Positions 17,068 to 24,533 of a stretch of 44,028 nucleotides of DNA are shown here, piece after piece (positions within the stretch are counted from its first letter, which is position 1; each line of letters begins with the position of its first letter). The stretch is from Spirochaetaceae bacterium (GTDB lineage Bacteria > Spirochaetota > Spirochaetia > DSM-27196 > SKKC01), in assembly GCA_007694005.1 (NCBI GenBank), contig RECN01000104.1, positions 1-44,028 of the forward strand, given 5' to 3'. The translations under genes and the position numbers were made by a program. Under the pieces are notes generated by a model. It did no database searches. It was not told the origin of the DNA and saw only the letters and a program-made list of their open reading frames with translations.

Positions 17068-17846
17068 GACTGACCTTTCTCGGAACCTGTGCAGGCACCG
17101 AGCCCATGCCCGGGCGCCTGCACACATCTGTCCTTCTCGAGATCGGAGAGCACCTGTACTTCCTCGACGCTGGTGAGGCCTGTTCGAGAACCGCATATCT
17201 TCTCGGTCACGACCTCACCAGGGTTCGCGGGATTTTTCTGAGCCACGCACACATGGACCACACCGGTGGCCTCCCGAATCTCTTGTGGACTATACGCAAA
17301 CTTCACGGACTGTCGTCTTTTGACGGTCGCGTCAGTGAACCGATCACCGTATATACAGCGAACCTTCCCGCATGGAACGCGGTGACCGATCTTCTCTCCC
17401 ACACGGAAGGAAACTTCGGCATCGACTTCGAGCTGAACGGACAACGGCTTCAACCCGGACTCTGTCTGGATACGGAGACCCTGTGCGTCACAGCCGAGGC
17501 CAATACACATCTTCCGGTTGATCCTGACCAGGGACCTCAGTCTTTCTCTTTCCGCATCGAATCAGCCGGTGCATCTCTTGTGTATTCGGGAGACGTGGGA
17601 ACTGTACGCGACCTTGAGCCTCTCCTGCAGGATCCTGCTGACCTCGTACTCGTGGAGACCGGTCACCACAGCGTCGAAGACATCTGCTCCTGGGCCGAAG
17701 CGAACCGGGAAAACATCGGAAGGCTTGGATTCTACCATCACGGCCGGGCGATTCTGCGCGACCCTGCCACTCAGCTGCGCGTAGCGCGTGCGCACACCTC
17801 GATACCGGTGTTCTTTGCCAACGATGCCGACACCGTTGATCTGTAA
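17064..17846 (+). CDS. Metallo-beta-lactamase-fold hydrolase, RNase Z-like
   Basis: The GTG start overlaps the gpmI stop (GTGA), so the two genes are probably translated together. The 260-residue protein has the metal motif HAHMDH at residues 61-66. It also has a further His in EANTHLPVD, an Asp in VYSGDVG (the bridging metal ligand) and a C-terminal GFYHHGR. The opening MRLTFLGTCAGTEPMPGR is like RNase Z and its relatives. The exosite arm needed for tRNA 3' processing is not evident, so a phosphodiesterase or other hydrolase role is as likely as tRNA maturation. Confidence 0.82.
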   Translation: MRLTFLGTCAGTEPMPGRLHTSVLLEIGEHLYFLDAGEACSRTAYLLGHDLTRVRGIFLSHAHMDHTGGLPNLLWTIRKLHGLSSFDGRVSEPITVYTANLPAWNAVTDLLSHTEGNFGIDFELNGQRLQPGLCLDTETLCVTAEANTHLPVDPDQGPQSFSFRIESAGASLVYSGDVGTVRDLEPLLQDPADLVLVETGHHSVEDICSWAEANRENIGRLGFYHHGRAILRDPATQLRVARAHTSIPVFFANDADTVDL

Positions 17847-17939
17847 GACGCGACCAGCCCGAAGATGCGGATAGTCAGTGTTTTCGCGATCACGTGACAC
17901 GGTGGCTGCAATGCTTCATACTTCCGTTTTGAGGGCACT

Positions 17940-19157
17940 GTGATCATCCATCGAGACATAGCCGAGCATCTGTTCACCGGTTTCAGCATCAAACGCTGGA
18001 ACGACCTTGTTCGTCCTATGGAGCTGAACGAGATGGACAGGCGTGCATTCGCGATCATGACGACGTATTTTCTCGCGAAGCTCGAAGAGGAACAGGGACA
18101 CGCCGTCGACTGGAACCTCATCATTGATCATTCGATTTTTGATCTTCTACGCAAACTTGCGATCTCGGATATAAAGGAATCGGTTCACCGGGACATACGG
18201 ACTCACTATCCCGTAGAGTATCGAAAGCTGAATGAATGGGTCGTAAGCTCTGTGGCGCCAATGCTTGCCCACTACGGCCTCGACGACCGGTTCAGGGAGT
18301 TTCTCCTCGGAAGAACCGAGGAAGAGACCTGGACGGTCGAAGAGACGCGCTCGCATCATATCCTCGAAGCCGCCCGAACCTATTCGAGCCACCGCGAGTT
18401 TCAGATTATCAAGTCCGTAAACTATCACGACCCCCGGGTCCCTGATATCGAGAATGATCTTCGGGGAAGACTTGAGCCCTACCTCGATCTGGCGGGCATG
18501 CGACAACTGGTTCTTGAACTCGATCTGTACAGGTTAATCAGTGTAATCGATCGACTGCGCTACCAGACGCGGTGGAGCAGAACGCCACGGATACCGGAAA
18601 CGGCAGTTCTCGGGCATTCGCTTATGGTCTGCGTCTTCGTGTATCTTCTGTCGCATCAGGCGGGTGCGTGCGACAGACGAAAATACAACAACTTCTTCGG
18701 AGCCCTGTTCCATGACCTTCCCGAGGCGGTCACCAGGGATATCGTAGCACCGACAAAAACGGCCACGCCAGGTCTTCCGGAGATTGTAAAGACCATCGAG
18801 GATCGCACGGTTGCCGCGGAGATCTATCCGCATATGAGTGCATCGGCCGGTGAAGAGATCCGCTATTTCACCGAAAACGAGTTCGTGAGTCGGATACGTA
18901 CAAGCGAAGGTGTGCGGGTTGTTTCCTTTGGAGAAATACAAAGCACCTTCAACGAAGACGGTTATGATCCGGTTGACGGAGAAATCATCCGCGTTGCCGA
19001 CGAGTTCTCTGCGTTTCTCGAGGCATGGCAGTCATTACAGTTTGGAGTTTCGTCGCCCGTTCTTGAAGAAGGCCTGCAACGCCTCAGAAATGCATACTCC
19101 GACCGACTCGAAGTCGCCGGGGTACGAACGGCCGAAATGTTCGCCCAGTTCCCCTGA
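17940..19157 (+). CDS. Tandem HD-domain protein (degenerate plus intact YfbR-like halves)
   Basis: The GTG at 17940 has GAGGG close upstream. The C-terminal half is a good HD metal phosphohydrolase of the YfbR type: an opening RYQTRWSRTPRIPETAVLGHS with His226, then ALFHDLPEAVTRDI with His258-Asp259, and a late metal Asp in RVADEFSAF. YfbR-type enzymes dephosphorylate deoxynucleoside monophosphates. The N-terminal half (about residues 10-110) lines up with the same fold (IKRWNDLVRPMELNE, then a helix pair). However, it has lost the His and HD residues (EMDRRAFA where a HS is expected, IFDLLRKLAISDIK where HD is expected). It therefore looks like one active and one structural HD half. The substrate is unknown. 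Confidence 0.75.
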   Translation: MIIHRDIAEHLFTGFSIKRWNDLVRPMELNEMDRRAFAIMTTYFLAKLEEEQGHAVDWNLIIDHSIFDLLRKLAISDIKESVHRDIRTHYPVEYRKLNEWVVSSVAPMLAHYGLDDRFREFLLGRTEEETWTVEETRSHHILEAARTYSSHREFQIIKSVNYHDPRVPDIENDLRGRLEPYLDLAGMRQLVLELDLYRLISVIDRLRYQTRWSRTPRIPETAVLGHSLMVCVFVYLLSHQAGACDRRKYNNFFGALFHDLPEAVTRDIVAPTKTATPGLPEIVKTIEDRTVAAEIYPHMSASAGEEIRYFTENEFVSRIRTSEGVRVVSFGEIQSTFNEDGYDPVDGEIIRVADEFSAFLEAWQSLQFGVSSPVLEEGLQRLRNAYSDRLEVAGVRTAEMFAQFP

Positions 19158-19176
19158 TTCGTTGACGATAGCGCAC

Positions 19177-19203
19177 AAAAAACCCGCCACTGCATGGCGG
19201 GTT
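19177..19203 (-). terminator. Terminator of the small charged protein gene
   Basis: AACCCGCCA (19181-19189) and TGGCGGGTT (19195-19203) form a perfect 9-base stem. On the minus strand it is followed by TTTTTT. It lies between two convergent genes and may slow plus-strand transcription too, but lacks the T run in that direction. Confidence 0.85.
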
Positions 19204-19227
19204 CCCGGTGGTATACAATTTCCCGAA

Positions 19228-19467
19228 TCAGTCGGAATCTTCGTCGTCGTCGTCGCTATCGTCGTCGTCACCATCTTCGTCGTCTCCGACGTAGCGTTCG
19301 TCCATTGGCCCACCCGGGTTCAGATATTCCAGATAGGATGTGTCCTCGGTCTCGTTTTCTTTTTCTTCGTCTGTCCGGTTCAATTTCTTAGCCCGTTTCA
19401 GTTCCTGCTTCTTCTTCTTTTCCAGCTGTTTACGACGTTTGTCGCCTTTGAAGGATCGTTTCGCCAT
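19228..19467 (-). CDS. Small bipolar charged protein, 79 residues
   Basis: The ATG at 19467 has AGGAG just upstream and the gene ends before a good terminator, so this short frame is very likely real. The first 30 residues are strongly basic (MAKRSFKGDKRRKQLEKKKK). A short middle has TSYLEYLNPGGPMDERYVGD. The last 19 are almost all Asp with a few Glu and Ser. The acidic tail is coded by GAC/GAT/GAA triplet repeats. I recognise no domain. A basic arm with an acidic tail suggests binding to nucleic acid or ribosomes with self-masking, which is only an inference. Confidence 0.75.
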   Translation of the reverse strand: MAKRSFKGDKRRKQLEKKKKQELKRAKKLNRTDEEKENETEDTSYLEYLNPGGPMDERYVGDDEDGDDDDSDDDDEDSD

Positions 19468-19720
19468 ACGTGAACTCCTCTCGATATGCGTAGAATACTC
19501 TCCAGCGGATGAACCGCAGGGAGGACCCGCATGGACAGCGGCACCTCCCTCTTCTGGAGTCTGTACGGAATACTCGGGTCAAAACGCTGTATCGCTGGAT
19601 AACCTGAATGAGGTAATACAGGCACCGGAAGTGCCTGTGCGAATGAACAACGTGTGGTTCGCACGGATATACGTACGTACAGGCGTTAAGTATCCACGGA
19701 TCATGCGCGATATGCAACCG
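19468..19720 (-). other. Intergenic region with two overlapping hairpins
   Basis: No gene was seen. ACAGGCAC (19618-19625) pairs with GTGCCTGT (19631-19638) around a CGGAA loop. A second, overlapping stem pairs GTGCGAA (19637-19643) with TTCGCAC (19658-19664). The two share bases and so could be alternatives. Neither is followed by a T run. They sit about 55-100 bases after the decarboxylase stop and may mark the end of that operon. Confidence 0.4.
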
Positions 19721-21142
19721 TCAACGGGATTGCAGTTTCGCTTCTATGGTCACAAGATCCTTAATAAACGCCCGGATATGACGCTCTTCGGTATACGTCT
19801 GACCGACGGACAGACGCAGGACGTACGCCCCGTCAAGTACGGTATGCGTCAGATAATACCTCCCATCCGTAGCGATCGCCTGCTCGAGCAAACGATTCAT
19901 CTCGTCGCCAGATGTGTGACGGAAGCACACCAGATTCAGAGGATGTGGCGCCGCAATCTCGAACTGTGGGAGCTGCTCGAGCTCGGAGGCGAAAAGCTGG
20001 GCGAGACGTATGTGTTCTCGTACGTGGAACTGCAAGCCGGAGACACCGTAGTGTCGGATCACGAACCAGAGTTTAAGCGCACGAAACCGCCGACCGAGTG
20101 GAATCTGCCAGTCACGGTAATCGATAACCGACCCGCTTTCACTCGCCGTGTTTCTGAGATACTCGGGAAGTATACTCAGTGCACGGATCAGTGCGGACCG
20201 ATCCGATACGTAGAAACAGTCGCAGTCAAAGTTCGTGAACATCCACTTGTGTGGATTAAAACAGTAACTGTCGACGCCTGCCAGTCCATCATGAATGTAT
20301 CGGAACTCAGGACATAATGCCGCCGTACCTGCCATGGCTGCATCCACGTGGACCCACAGACCATGGTGCGCTGCAATATCCGTTATCGATGCAACCGGGT
20401 CAATCGCGTGCGACGAGGTCGTACCAATCGTCGCACACACGAAAAACGGCACGTATCCGGCCGACACATCCGTGGCCACCATCTCATTAAAGTCTTGGGA
20501 ACGCATGGCATACGTGTTGTCGGATGGCACCTTCCGGAGGTTCACTGCAGGGATTCCGGCGATTCGAAGAGCTTTCTCCACCGATGAATGAGCGTGCTCG
20601 CTGCAGTACGCCACCAGCCGTGAAAGATGTACGTCGTTCTCGTGAATCACGCGATGCCGAGCTGCGATCAGAGCACAAAGGCATGCACTCGATGCGGAGT
20701 CCTGAATGACTCCGCCACCCGGACCATCCGACCGGAATACGGCAGGAAGTCCCAGCATATCGACCAGCCAGTCAAGCACGTGAGCCTCGAGCTCCGTACA
20801 CGCAGGACTTGTCTGCCAGAGCATACCCTGCACACCCAGGCCGGCCGAAAGCAGTTCGCCGAGTATCGACGGCCCGCTGGTATTCGCCGGAAAATACCCG
20901 AAAAATCCGGGCGACTGCCAGTGTGTCAGTCCGGGATATACAATGTTTCGAACGTCTTCAATAATCCGGTCGAAAGACTCACCTTCAACAGGTGCTTCCT
21001 TGGGCAGCGCCGAGCGAATTTCTCCAGGCTGAGTCCTGCTGAGTACCGGACGATCCTCGACTGTTGTGTGATAATCAATGAGCTCGTCGATCATTCGGTA
21101 GCCATACCGACGAAACTCTTCCCAATCCATGTGATGAGACAT
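19721..21142 (-). CDS. Aromatic-L-amino-acid decarboxylase-like enzyme (PLP group II)
   Basis: The 473-residue protein follows the animal, plant and bacterial aromatic amino acid decarboxylase pattern closely. HWQSPGFFGYFPAN lies near residue 74, SPACTELEAHVLDW at 112, SEHAHSSVEKA with the ring-stacking His185, VHVDAAM with Asp267, and NPHKW with the PLP lysine Lys299. DYRDWQIPLGRRFRALKLW follows from about 341. The mobile-loop Tyr328 (PEYLRN) is kept, which favours decarboxylation over the aldehyde-forming reaction seen when it is Phe. The product would be an aromatic amine such as tyramine, tryptamine or phenylethylamine. Which substrate is used is not known. It is the last gene of a long minus-strand run, 20 bases after the NAD(P)-binding protein gene. 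Confidence 0.87.
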   Translation of the reverse strand: MSHHMDWEEFRRYGYRMIDELIDYHTTVEDRPVLSRTQPGEIRSALPKEAPVEGESFDRIIEDVRNIVYPGLTHWQSPGFFGYFPANTSGPSILGELLSAGLGVQGMLWQTSPACTELEAHVLDWLVDMLGLPAVFRSDGPGGGVIQDSASSACLCALIAARHRVIHENDVHLSRLVAYCSEHAHSSVEKALRIAGIPAVNLRKVPSDNTYAMRSQDFNEMVATDVSAGYVPFFVCATIGTTSSHAIDPVASITDIAAHHGLWVHVDAAMAGTAALCPEFRYIHDGLAGVDSYCFNPHKWMFTNFDCDCFYVSDRSALIRALSILPEYLRNTASESGSVIDYRDWQIPLGRRFRALKLWFVIRHYGVSGLQFHVREHIRLAQLFASELEQLPQFEIAAPHPLNLVCFRHTSGDEMNRLLEQAIATDGRYYLTHTVLDGAYVLRLSVGQTYTEERHIRAFIKDLVTIEAKLQSR

Positions 21143-21162
21143 AGAGTCCTCGCGTATACGCG

Positions 21163-21777
21163 TCAGGTGATCCAGACGGTCTGTTTCAGGTACACCGGAT
21201 TCTCGACTTCCTGAAGCACGAGCTCGGCGACATCGGCACGACTGACCTTTGAAGCGACGACATCAAGACCAGTGCCCGTGCGGGCAGTACCGCTTCGCTC
21301 GCCGTCAAAAAGGCCTCCAGGACGTATAATTGTCCAGTCGGCAGCGGATGCGCGAAGCAGTTCTTCCTGCCGCTCCTTATCCGACATGGTCTTTTTGAGC
21401 ACCGTCTTCATAAGGAGCTTAAAGAACGACGGAACACAGTCTTTGCTGTCGCCGACACCGAGGGAACTGACGGCGATTACCCGACTCAACCCGAGTTTCC
21501 GCATAACCTGGAGAATAATATCGGTCCCCGAGGAAACAACGGTACCGGGGTTTCCTTTTGTATTCCCGAGCGTGATTACGACAAGATCGCAACCCGTGAC
21601 GGTGCGAAAGACCGCGCCCGCGTCGAGCACGTTGCCCTCGACCACTTCAACACCTGCCGTCTCGGGAATCGACTGGGGGCTACGCGCGAGCGCCTTTACT
21701 CCGAACCCCTGCTCTACCGCCCGTTCAAGAACCTGCCGACCGACCCCGCGAGTTCCTCCGAACAGAGCAATTCTCAT
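21163..21777 (-). CDS. NAD(P)-binding Rossmann protein (SDR-like)
   Basis: This is a 204-residue atypical short-chain dehydrogenase of the NAD(P)H-binding group (YwnB/BVR-B-like). It opens MRIALFGGTRGVGRQVLERA with the GxxGxxG nucleotide loop. It has VVEGNVLD after the second strand, VITLGNTKGN, VIAVSSLGVGD at the fourth strand, and DWTIIRPGGLFDG near the end. There is no clear YxxxK catalytic pair, so it may act as a reductase with another residue or as a redox sensor. The ATG overlaps the stop of the MazG gene (ATGA). Its place in the run between MazG and the decarboxylase suggests co-expression, not a known pathway. Confidence 0.78.
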   Translation of the reverse strand: MRIALFGGTRGVGRQVLERAVEQGFGVKALARSPQSIPETAGVEVVEGNVLDAGAVFRTVTGCDLVVITLGNTKGNPGTVVSSGTDIILQVMRKLGLSRVIAVSSLGVGDSKDCVPSFFKLLMKTVLKKTMSDKERQEELLRASAADWTIIRPGGLFDGERSGTARTGTGLDVVASKVSRADVAELVLQEVENPVYLKQTVWIT

Positions 21778-22103
21778 CGATCATCCCCATCACCTTTGAT
21801 GGTACCGCGTTCGAGGCGTGCGGCGAGTTTCTCGACGTTGTATGCGGCAACCTCTTCGAGCGTCAGATCAAGCTCCGTGCAGATCTGCGTCAGATACCAC
21901 AACACGTCACCGAGCTCTTTCTTGAGTGCTGTGCGGTCGTCCTCCGAAATCTCTCCATTGCGGTCACGAAAAATCTTCTTGACCTTCCCGGCGACCTCGC
22001 CCGCCTCATTCGCGAGACCCATAGTCGGGTATACGATGGAATGATTCATCTCGATCACGTTCCACGTATCGCGTGACCGTTTCTGGTATTGCTCGAAATC
22101 CAC
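21774..22103 (-). CDS. MazG-like nucleotide pyrophosphohydrolase
   Basis: This 109-residue protein carries the MazG metal motif. NEAGEVAGKVKKIFRD holds the first Glu pair, and KKELGDVLWYLTQI follows about 35 residues later with Glu and Asp. It is a single-domain MazG of the house-cleaning type, which hydrolyses non-canonical or excess nucleoside triphosphates to monophosphates and pyrophosphate. The C-terminal helices are short. Its stop overlaps the next start by four bases, and it starts 30 bases after the second chimeric gene. Confidence 0.88.
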   Translation of the reverse strand: MDFEQYQKRSRDTWNVIEMNHSIVYPTMGLANEAGEVAGKVKKIFRDRNGEISEDDRTALKKELGDVLWYLTQICTELDLTLEEVAAYNVEKLAARLERGTIKGDGDDR

Positions 22104-22133
22104 CTGTTCAGCTCCCTGTTTGTTGCAAATGCG

Positions 22134-23096
22134 CTACTGTTTGTACGCGAGTGCCCGGTTCTTTTCGTAACCGAACTTCTCGTCGCGCTTAAGCTGCCCC
22201 GGCTCGATTTCAATGCCAAGTTTCGCCCGAAGGCTTGCGGCAAAAACGTCACGGAACTGTTCAAGTGTCGGGAGTGCTCCGGTGACTTCCCGGACGCTCG
22301 TCATAGGCTCGACGACCTTGTCTTTCAGCTCCGGCGTGACATAAATGACCTTGAAGTAGTCATCCATCTGGAGATTATCAAGAAAACACACCGAGTTCAG
22401 TACGTACAGGTTCTCAATCTCCTGAATCACGATGTTGGCGATTTTCTTGCCCCCAACGCGCACAGCCCCCTGGTGTTTATACCACGCTTCCGCTACCCCG
22501 AGTTCTTTCAGAGTCTCGACATATACCTCGCCGAACTTTCTGAACGCGTCGTCAGGGCCTTCAAACGCATCCTGTGCAACGACCGCCTGCACGTTCACGG
22601 TTCCGTTTGGATCAAGAAACACCAGCGTACGCTGTCCGGTAACAATCACGTGCTCAAGCGCGGGACAATCCTCACGAATTTCATTGAAGAGGTTCGCCGA
22701 GTTCGTGAGCGTGATTATGGCACGAGCGCCGGAATCATTCAGAATGTGGATGATTTCACGCCCCTTGTACAAGGTGTTGAACGGTACCGCGATGGCGCCG
22801 AGTTTCTGTATCCCGTAGAACGAAAACACAAACTCAGGGATATTCGGAAGCATCATTGCAACCCGATCACCCGCGTTGATTCCGAGCGTTTTCAGCCCGT
22901 TCGCGACACGACTCGCCTGTTCGTCGACTTCCCTGAACGAATAGCTTTTTCCCTCGTAGGTTATCGCTTCCCGTTTTTTCAGGCTCGCGACAGTTTCCTC
23001 AAAAATCTGTCCGACCGTTTTCGGACCATCGTGCTGCACAGACGAAGCGTCTCCGCCCGCGCTGCCCGTTTTCTTCTTAAACAATCCAAATGGCAT
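22134..23096 (-). CDS. Chimera: acyl-CoA synthetase N-terminus joined to lipoate ligase-like C-terminus
   Basis: Residues about 26-155 are the N-terminal part of an AMP-forming acyl-CoA synthetase: GQIFEETVASLKKREAITY, YSFREVDEQASRVANGL, GDRVAMMLPNIPEFV, AIAVPFNTLYKGREI and PALEHVIVTGQ. The AMP-binding, hinge and catalytic-lysine motifs that must follow are missing. From about residue 156 the sequence reads like the second half of a lipoate-protein ligase A domain: LVFLDPNGTVNVQ (where family members have a DxG(T/N)LN stretch), RVGGKKIANIV with the conserved Lys, and MTSVREVTG followed by helices. The ligase glycine motif RRxSGGG is not visible. RBS-like GAGG lies about 10 bases before the ATG, and 24 bases separate it from the upstream chimera. 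Either half alone should be inactive. See the finding on reciprocal exchange. Confidence 0.7.
   Translation of the reverse strand: MPFGLFKKKTGSAGGDASSVQHDGPKTVGQIFEETVASLKKREAITYEGKSYSFREVDEQASRVANGLKTLGINAGDRVAMMLPNIPEFVFSFYGIQKLGAIAVPFNTLYKGREIIHILNDSGARAIITLTNSANLFNEIREDCPALEHVIVTGQRTLVFLDPNGTVNVQAVVAQDAFEGPDDAFRKFGEVYVETLKELGVAEAWYKHQGAVRVGGKKIANIVIQEIENLYVLNSVCFLDNLQMDDYFKVIYVTPELKDKVVEPMTSVREVTGALPTLEQFRDVFAASLRAKLGIEIEPGQLKRDEKFGYEKNRALAYKQ
22632..22634 (-). other. Putative exchange point in the second chimeric gene
   Basis: This CAG codon (residue Gln155) is where acyl-CoA synthetase-like sequence ends and ligase-like sequence begins. The same codon stands at the junction in the other chimera. 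The exact crossover could lie a few codons either side. Confidence 0.45.
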
Positions 23097-23120
23097 GTAT
23101 ATAAACCTCGTATCCCTTTG

Positions 23121-24527
23121 TCAGTTCTCAGTGATCATCCGGTCACTTTCGCCGGACTCGCCGCGCAGTTCCTTGCGAAGAACCTTGCCGGTCGGGCTCT
23201 TGGGTAGCTGTTCGATGAACTCAACGTACTTCGGAACCTTGTATGAGCTCAAATGTGCTTCGCAGAACTCTACAATTTCCCGTTCAGTCGCTGTCTCACC
23301 GTCCCGAAGGACGACAAAGGTCTTTACTGCTTCCTCGCCGCGTTTATCGGGAACTCCAATGACGGCCGCCTCTGAAACCTTCGGATGCGTGTACACGACT
23401 TCCTCGACTTCACGGGGAGAAATATTGTAGCCACCACGGATGATCAGGTCCTTCTTTCGGTCAGTGATAAAGAAAAAGCCGTCTTCGTCAACGTACCCAA
23501 GGTCACCGGTATGCAGCCACCCGTCGATAATAGTCGACGCTGTTTCCTCGGGAAGTTTCCAGTACCCTTTCGTGACAACATCGCCCTTTATAACGATTTC
23601 CCCTTCCTGGCCGGTCGGGACGGGGTTGTTCTGATCGTCGAAGACTGTCATTTCGACACCCGGTGCGGGAGGACCTATGCTGCCGAGCTTGAAGTTCTCA
23701 CCAAACTCATTCAGACATACCGCGCTTGTCGTCTCGGTGAGCCCATACCCTTCTGCTATGCGGGTATTAAACTCCTTCTCGAAATCCTCCAGCACGCGGT
23801 GTGGAAGCGGCGCGCCACCCGACACGCAGATACGCAGGCTTTTCGGCATCTGTGCCTTCTTCCTCTTTGCAAGGGTCACCAGCTGTGTATACATAGCCGG
23901 GACGGCGATCAGTGCCGTTGCGTCCGTGCTCTCAATCGCATCATACAGCGCCTGCGGACTGTACTGAGGCACAAGTGCAAGCCGCGTGCCGTTGAAAATC
24001 CCGAGCAGAAGGCCGTTGGATAGACCGTAGACATGGTACAAAGGAAGAACCAGAACAACCGTGTCGCTGACTCCCAGCGGGAACACGCTGGTACTCACGT
24101 CGGCACACTGACTGTAGAAGTTCCGGTGGCTCAGCATGACTCCCTTTGGCTTACCGGTAGTGCCCGAGGTGTAGATCAGTACCGCCGGATCATCAAGATC
24201 ACGATCGACCGCCTCAAACGTAGCGGATGCCTTCGACATTAGCTCCGAGAGGTTGATACTTCCAACCGGCTTGGCGCCGCGACGTCCCTGCCGCGACGCA
24301 TAGGCGACGTCAATGTTCTCTTTTGTTGATTTTTCTTTATCAACCTTGACGTCTGCACCGGCTACGATCGATTTCTGTTTAACACCCTGTATAACCAGGG
24401 TGTCCGACAGCGATCCGCCGGAAAGCTGGTATTTACCAACAATCCGGCCTTCCGCGAGAGCCGCTCCGTACGAAACGATATCGGCGGCGTCTCCACTTGG
24501 GTTAAAGAATAGTCTCCAGTTCGCCAT
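23121..24527 (-). CDS. Chimera: lipoate ligase-like N-terminus joined to acyl-CoA synthetase C-terminus
   Basis: Residues about 1-80 look like the start of a lipoate-protein ligase: MANWRLFFNPSGDAADIV, then an AALAEGRI helix where MAxDEALL is usual, and IDVAYASRQ where the RR motif begins. From about residue 81 it is a complete C-terminal acyl-CoA synthetase: YTSGTTGKPKG at 119-129 (the AMP-binding loop), PLYHVYGL, EGYGLTETT, WLHTGDLG, DRKKDLIIRGGYNISPREVEEV (hinge), and the catalytic lysine in PTGKVLRKEL. The first 150 or so residues that precede this in normal synthetases are missing and are found in the next gene. AGGGG lies close before the ATG, and the symporter gene ends 6 bases upstream. 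Automatic annotation would likely call it simply an AMP-binding protein. Confidence 0.72.
   Translation of the reverse strand: MANWRLFFNPSGDAADIVSYGAALAEGRIVGKYQLSGGSLSDTLVIQGVKQKSIVAGADVKVDKEKSTKENIDVAYASRQGRRGAKPVGSINLSELMSKASATFEAVDRDLDDPAVLIYTSGTTGKPKGVMLSHRNFYSQCADVSTSVFPLGVSDTVVLVLPLYHVYGLSNGLLLGIFNGTRLALVPQYSPQALYDAIESTDATALIAVPAMYTQLVTLAKRKKAQMPKSLRICVSGGAPLPHRVLEDFEKEFNTRIAEGYGLTETTSAVCLNEFGENFKLGSIGPPAPGVEMTVFDDQNNPVPTGQEGEIVIKGDVVTKGYWKLPEETASTIIDGWLHTGDLGYVDEDGFFFITDRKKDLIIRGGYNISPREVEEVVYTHPKVSEAAVIGVPDKRGEEAVKTFVVLRDGETATEREIVEFCEAHLSSYKVPKYVEFIEQLPKSPTGKVLRKELRGESGESDRMITEN
24288..24290 (-). other. Putative exchange point in the first chimeric gene
   Basis: This CAG codon (residue Gln80) marks the switch from ligase-like to synthetase-like sequence. 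It is in the same codon phase as the CAG at 22632-22634, so a single exchange there keeps both genes open. Confidence 0.45.
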
Positions 24528-24533
24528 ATACCC

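Noticed and set aside
19340-20317. Plus-strand open frame of 325 codons
   Set aside because: It spans the small charged protein gene, a hairpin-bearing gap and the decarboxylase 3' end on the opposite strand. Its Phe/Ser-rich start is only the reverse of the Lys/Glu codons.
22089-23207. Plus-strand open frame of 372 codons
   Set aside because: It is antisense to the second chimeric gene. I considered whether it might explain the odd gene structure, but its translation has no recognisable motif, whereas the minus-strand frames do.
22134-24527. Simple frameshift splitting one acyl-CoA synthetase gene
   Set aside because: The order is wrong. The upstream gene has the C-terminal part and the downstream gene has the N-terminal part. 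Each gene also has extra sequence of another family, so a point frameshift or stop cannot explain it.
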